This document shows positions 30,940 through 33,799 of a DNA stretch of 33,799 nucleotides, in pieces; position 1 is the stretch's first letter; each line of letters begins with the position of its first letter. Both the position numbers and the translations under genes were made by a program. The notes beneath the pieces were generated by a model. That model was given only the letters and a program-made list of their open reading frames with translations, was not told the DNA's origin and ran no database searches. The DNA lies in the NCBI GenBank assembly GCA_946616365.1, contig CAMOIX010000023.1, positions 1 to 33,799 of the forward strand, in the 5' to 3' direction. Source of the DNA: AC2028 sp002373595 (GTDB lineage: Bacteria > Bacillota > Clostridia > Lachnospirales > Lachnospiraceae).

Positions 30940-31935
30940 TTATTTTGTTTCTTTTGCATCATGTACAACTATCTGGTTGTACGGTATCTCTATTCCGTTC
31001 TTGTCGAATGCGATCTTGATCTCCCGGTTCATAACGCGGGGCGCGCCGAATACATTTTTCTCATTTACCTTGGCGACGAATTTAAGAAGCAATCCACTCT
31101 CACCGAGTTCCTGTATGCCGAGGTATTCCGGAGTCTTGAGGAACAGTGAGGGGTAGTTCTTCTTCATCTCGGGAAGGAGATCTTCTATTACCTTCTCCAG
31201 CTTCTCTATGTCGGTATCATAGGAAACCGACACTTCTGTCACCGCCATACTGTCCTCTGCGGATCTGTTGAGGATATTGCGAAGATCGGAATTATTGATG
31301 ATCTTGAGATTGCCTCCGACATCGCGTATCGTCGTAGTGCGGATTCCTATGGACTCCACACTTCCTCTGAAGGAATTGATCTCAACGATATCACCGACAT
31401 TGAAATGGTCCTCGAAGAGAAGGAATATACCGGTCACGAGATCCTCCACGAGGCTCTGTGCTCCGAAGCCTATGATGAGAGCGACTATTCCGACGCTGGC
31501 AAATATCGTTCCCACATTTACACCGAGTGCCGAGAGACACCAGAAGAATCCTACGAATACCGTTATATAGCTTACGGCACTTCTGAGAAGAGTTATCCCG
31601 CTGCGTCCGCGCGGTGTCTTGGGTTTGGTCTTGTCGATCAGGTATTTGGCAACTGTCTGGATGAATATCATGATGACCACGATAGTCACAAGCTTAAGAC
31701 ATGTCGCCCAGTTGAATTTAAACTCGCCGGAGATCTTCTCCATATCTCCGAAGACATCGCCCCATACACTGTTTATGGATTCCTTGGCATTGTCGGAGAG
31801 AAATGGAAGCATCGCGGGATTTCTGAGTATGATAAATACCGCCACGATAATAGCCCATTTAATGACGCTTCCGAGCTTTACCTTATTTGCATTTTTGATC
31901 CTCTCGATCCGTTCCTTGGCAGATGATCTCTTCAT
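30940..31935 (-). CDS. MscS-family mechanosensitive channel
   Basis: MscS channels release solutes when membrane tension rises. The 331-residue protein has N-terminal membrane helices (about 22-40, 80-99 and 112-132), then the pore helix and the start of the beta domain (GFGAQSLVEDLVTGIFLLFE, about 156-175, and NVGDIVEINSFRGSVESIGI). The cytoplasmic part ends at GIEIPYNQIVVHD. Topology and length fit YkuT-like members. Its ATG directly follows the stop of the zinc-ribbon/FecR gene, with GAAGGA inside that gene as ribosome binding site. Confidence 0.93.
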   Translation of the reverse strand: MKRSSAKERIERIKNANKVKLGSVIKWAIIVAVFIILRNPAMLPFLSDNAKESINSVWGDVFGDMEKISGEFKFNWATCLKLVTIVVIMIFIQTVAKYLIDKTKPKTPRGRSGITLLRSAVSYITVFVGFFWCLSALGVNVGTIFASVGIVALIIGFGAQSLVEDLVTGIFLLFEDHFNVGDIVEINSFRGSVESIGIRTTTIRDVGGNLKIINNSDLRNILNRSAEDSMAVTEVSVSYDTDIEKLEKVIEDLLPEMKKNYPSLFLKTPEYLGIQELGESGLLLKFVAKVNEKNVFGAPRVMNREIKIAFDKNGIEIPYNQIVVHDAKETK

Positions 31936-33384
31936 TTAGTTTTCCTTCTTAAAGTAATAGTAATTACCGCTTCCTATAGGATACTCTACTTCGATCGCAT
32001 ATGATCCGTCATCATTCTGATACGGGTGAACTATAGCGCCTACAGGATTGTTGGCTGCCGGATCAAAGTGAGTATAGAAATATCCTTCGCTCCGGGTATC
32101 CATCTTGCCCATTCCATTCTGATAGCCCCACAGCTTGAATGTTCCCGCTGTAGCAGCCACACCGCTCCCCCAAAAATCTCCTTCAACGGGAGCCGAGACA
32201 TAGAATGAAGCTTTGTCGCCTGTGACTCCTGAAGAATCACCGGTCTGCTTGTACTCACCATTCCATGCGGAGTAGTAATCATAATCGGCTCCGGTCCATT
32301 CGGCATATTCTATATGCTTGGGATCATATTCGCGTCCGTCGTCGTCGCTATCATCTCCGCCATTATCATCCTCGACGGGATCAGATCCGCTGTTATCACT
32401 TCCATAAGGTTCAGCCGGGGCACCGTAATCCGAACCCTCATAGTAGCCAAGAGAGGCGGTATCATTTCTCTCCTCGATCTCCTCCTGAGTCCATCCGGTC
32501 GCATCCTCAACTTCCCTGAGCAGTATCTCGTCTGCCAGGATCTCATATGCCGCCTCCTGCGGAAGTGCCGTGAGAGGAAACTCCTCTACTACAAATACTA
32601 TATTTCCGTCAGGACCGATATATGATGTTACCTTCTCACCTGCAGTAGCCTTTACTTCCTCAGCATTTTCATCGGTAGCTCTGACTGCGACGGTACCGCT
32701 CGTCATATAGAGTGCTTCGTTTCCGTGCTCATCTGTATTGATATATCCCGATGTACCTCTGATACCGATTATCATAGTTGAAGTGCGGATATTAAGCCTC
32801 TCATCCTCTTCAAGTGCTCTGTCTATATTAAAGAAGAGTCTGCCTTCCGTAAGATCAAGTTTAAGCTTCTTTCCCTTCTTTACGAAATCAGCTGCGCTCT
32901 CACTCATAAGAGTAACGAATCTGTCCTCATCAAGAGCGATATAAGCCAAGCCTTCCGAGCCCGTATTCATCGAATCTCCGTCATGGAGTTTGAGTCCATC
33001 CTCAAGTTCGAGCTCATATCCTTCATTATCCTTCAGCACGACTTCTCCGTTAGAATATACGAGCTTCATTGCGGCTGCAGTAAGTCTGCCGCGCATATAA
33101 AAGATCACGCCTCCGACAATGGCTGCTGCGATGATGACGATCACCAGTATGATGGGAATCGGTTTCTTTTTCTTCTTCGCAGGCTTGGCCTGGAGCGGAA
33201 TCGTATATGCCGGTGCGGGTACTACAGGAGCAGGCTGCGGTGCAGCCGGCGGCGGAGTTATCGGTGCTACCGGTGTCACAGGTACTTCAGGCTGCGCCGG
33301 TGCAGCCTGTACTACGGGTTCGCCGCAGTTGCTGCAGAATACATCTCCGTCCTCTATCCTGGTCCCACATTTCTCACAAAACAT
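31936..33384 (-). CDS. Zinc-ribbon, single-span membrane protein with FecR domain
   Basis: The 482-residue product begins with a zinc ribbon (Cys3, Cys6, Cys17, Cys20: MFCEKCG and FCSNCG). A Pro/Ala-rich stretch (22-66), a lysine cluster and one membrane helix (about 75-97) follow, then an extracytoplasmic FecR domain (about 108-240; LVYSNGEVVLKDN, IRTSTMIIGIRGTSGYINTD). A long Asp/Gly/Ser-rich linker (about 325-360) and a C-terminal beta-rich region of unknown type end the protein. FecR domains elsewhere sense ligand or bind envelope parts. Neither a sigma factor nor a TonB receptor is nearby, so a FecA-like circuit is unlikely. It has AAGGAGA before its ATG and is joined to mscS. Confidence 0.85.
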   Translation of the reverse strand: MFCEKCGTRIEDGDVFCSNCGEPVVQAAPAQPEVPVTPVAPITPPPAAPQPAPVVPAPAYTIPLQAKPAKKKKKPIPIILVIVIIAAAIVGGVIFYMRGRLTAAAMKLVYSNGEVVLKDNEGYELELEDGLKLHDGDSMNTGSEGLAYIALDEDRFVTLMSESAADFVKKGKKLKLDLTEGRLFFNIDRALEEDERLNIRTSTMIIGIRGTSGYINTDEHGNEALYMTSGTVAVRATDENAEEVKATAGEKVTSYIGPDGNIVFVVEEFPLTALPQEAAYEILADEILLREVEDATGWTQEEIEERNDTASLGYYEGSDYGAPAEPYGSDNSGSDPVEDDNGGDDSDDDGREYDPKHIEYAEWTGADYDYYSAWNGEYKQTGDSSGVTGDKASFYVSAPVEGDFWGSGVAATAGTFKLWGYQNGMGKMDTRSEGYFYTHFDPAANNPVGAIVHPYQNDDGSYAIEVEYPIGSGNYYYFKKEN

Positions 33385-33429
33385 ATCTGTCTCCTTTTGA
33401 TGTCAAATCAAATCAAGTTTTCAGCATTG

Positions 33430-33606
33430 TCACATTCTGAGCAGTCCGGCAGCCACCAACGCTGCCAAAAGCGCTGCCGCGAATTTATACTTCTCGCGAT
33501 TCTTTGCTCTTCGCTTTTTTGATTCCAGAGCAAAGGCTTCCCAGTCTCCGGCACTGTCAGAATTGAATTCGTCTATTCTGTTTTTCTTATCTTTTTCTTT
33601 GCTCAT
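33430..33606 (-). CDS. Small 58-aa membrane protein
   Basis: The product starts MSKEKDKKNRIDEFNSDSAG, continues with a charged segment (DWEAFALESKKRRAKNREKY), and ends in a hydrophobic helix (about 42-57, FAAALLAALVAAGLLRM). It is too short for most gene finders. It is supported by an extended -10 promoter 27 bases upstream, a weak GGA site, and its place 45 bases before the zinc-ribbon/FecR gene. It would be a tail-anchored or single-span protein with its charged part in the cytoplasm. I do not recognise a family. Confidence 0.6.
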   Translation of the reverse strand: MSKEKDKKNRIDEFNSDSAGDWEAFALESKKRRAKNREKYKFAAALLAALVAAGLLRM

Positions 33607-33632
33607 TATTCCAATCTAAAATCACTTATCAG

Positions 33633-33641
33633 ATTATATCA
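33633..33641 (-). promoter_or_regulatory. Promoter of the small protein-FecR-mscS operon
   Basis: TGATATAAT on the minus strand (TATAAT at 33633-33638) is an extended -10. No convincing -35. Confidence 0.55.
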
Positions 33642-33664
33642 CAAGAGAATGGATCCCGCATAAA

Positions 33665-33701
33665 AATACCCTCCTTCGCGTCCTGCGTGAAGGAGGGTAT
33701 T
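33665..33701 (-). terminator. Terminator of the next upstream minus-strand gene
   Basis: A perfect 13-bp helix, AATACCCTCCTTC (33665-33677) with its complement at 33689-33701, followed on the minus strand by TTTTT. It lies just after the stop at 33734. Confidence 0.92.
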
Positions 33702-33733
33702 GATTGCTTTGTCCGGTCCTTTGGTGCTAAGTA

Positions 33734-33799
33734 TTACTTGAGCTCACGGGAGTTTGACAGTTTACCCTCGTTTTTGAAACTATATCGCACCCCCTGAGT
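33734..33799 (-). CDS. C-terminal end of an unidentified gene (cut by window edge)
   Basis: One minus-strand frame is open from the window edge to a TAA at 33734-33736. It would end GVRYSFKNEGKLSNSRELK. A strong terminator follows 32 bases after the stop, as expected for a gene end, and the other two frames look less like protein. Twenty-one residues are too few to name a family. Confidence 0.4.
   Translation of the reverse strand, partial: TQGVRYSFKNEGKLSNSRELK

Noticed and set aside
1..33799. tRNA or rRNA genes, CRISPR arrays, prophage modules
   Set aside because: No cloverleaf with the usual TTCGA loop, no rRNA stretches, no regularly spaced repeats and no phage structural genes were found.

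Overview
The window looks like the chromosome of a strictly anaerobic, fermentative, low-to-mid-GC Gram-positive bacterium of the class Clostridia. Supporting signs are AGGAGG-type ribosome binding sites, an F-type ATP synthase whose c subunit carries a sodium-binding signature, pyruvate formate-lyase with its activase and a 2[4Fe-4S] ferredoxin, the paired glycogen genes glgC/glgD, MecA, GdpP, and a tsaC-rpiB-dCMP deaminase cluster near the atp operon. I do not assign a genus.

Layout. 1-5993 (minus): an atp operon read as atpZ, an AtpI-like gene, atpB, E, F, H, A, G and D (D cut by the window edge), with a clear promoter at 6022-6050. 6071-7602: a membrane-anchored SH3b-SGNH hydrolase (minus) divergent from a DUF402 protein (plus). 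7625-14431 (minus): one tightly packed operon of GH18-like envelope protein, tsaC, rpiB, dCMP deaminase, a coiled-coil cell wall hydrolase and a GGDEF protein. 14432-14999: no convincing protein gene, but a well-supported candidate structured RNA on the minus strand with its own promoter and a perfect palindrome over the -35. 15000-16914: an LRR lipoprotein (minus) divergent from mecA (plus). 17018-21045: a pyruvate formate-lyase locus. 21182-22297: an AT-richer fic gene that looks acquired. 22386-27410 (minus): dnaB, rplI and gdpP, then the rpsF-ssb-rpsR operon. 27665-30856 (plus): glgC, glgD and a sirtuin. 30940-33606 (minus): a 58-aa membrane protein, a zinc-ribbon/FecR membrane protein and an MscS channel. 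The last bases hold the probable end of another minus-strand gene and its terminator.

Most unusual region. Pyruvate formate-lyase is encoded in pieces. The 681-residue core protein has the Cys-Cys pair but stops where the glycyl-radical domain should begin. That domain is a separate 83-aa gene two positions downstream. Between them lies a 67-aa cysteine-containing protein whose N-terminal part resembles the start of the glycyl-radical domain but which lacks the radical loop. A DUF1858 redox protein ends the operon, and the activase gene is divergent. Each piece has its own start and ribosome binding site, so this is a gene arrangement and not a simple frameshift. Other points of interest are the structured RNA, two near-leaderless promoters (mecA, gdpP), the sodium signature of AtpE, and the zinc-ribbon/FecR/MscS cluster.

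All calls come from reading the sequence. No database or structure search was run, so family names rest on recognised motifs.
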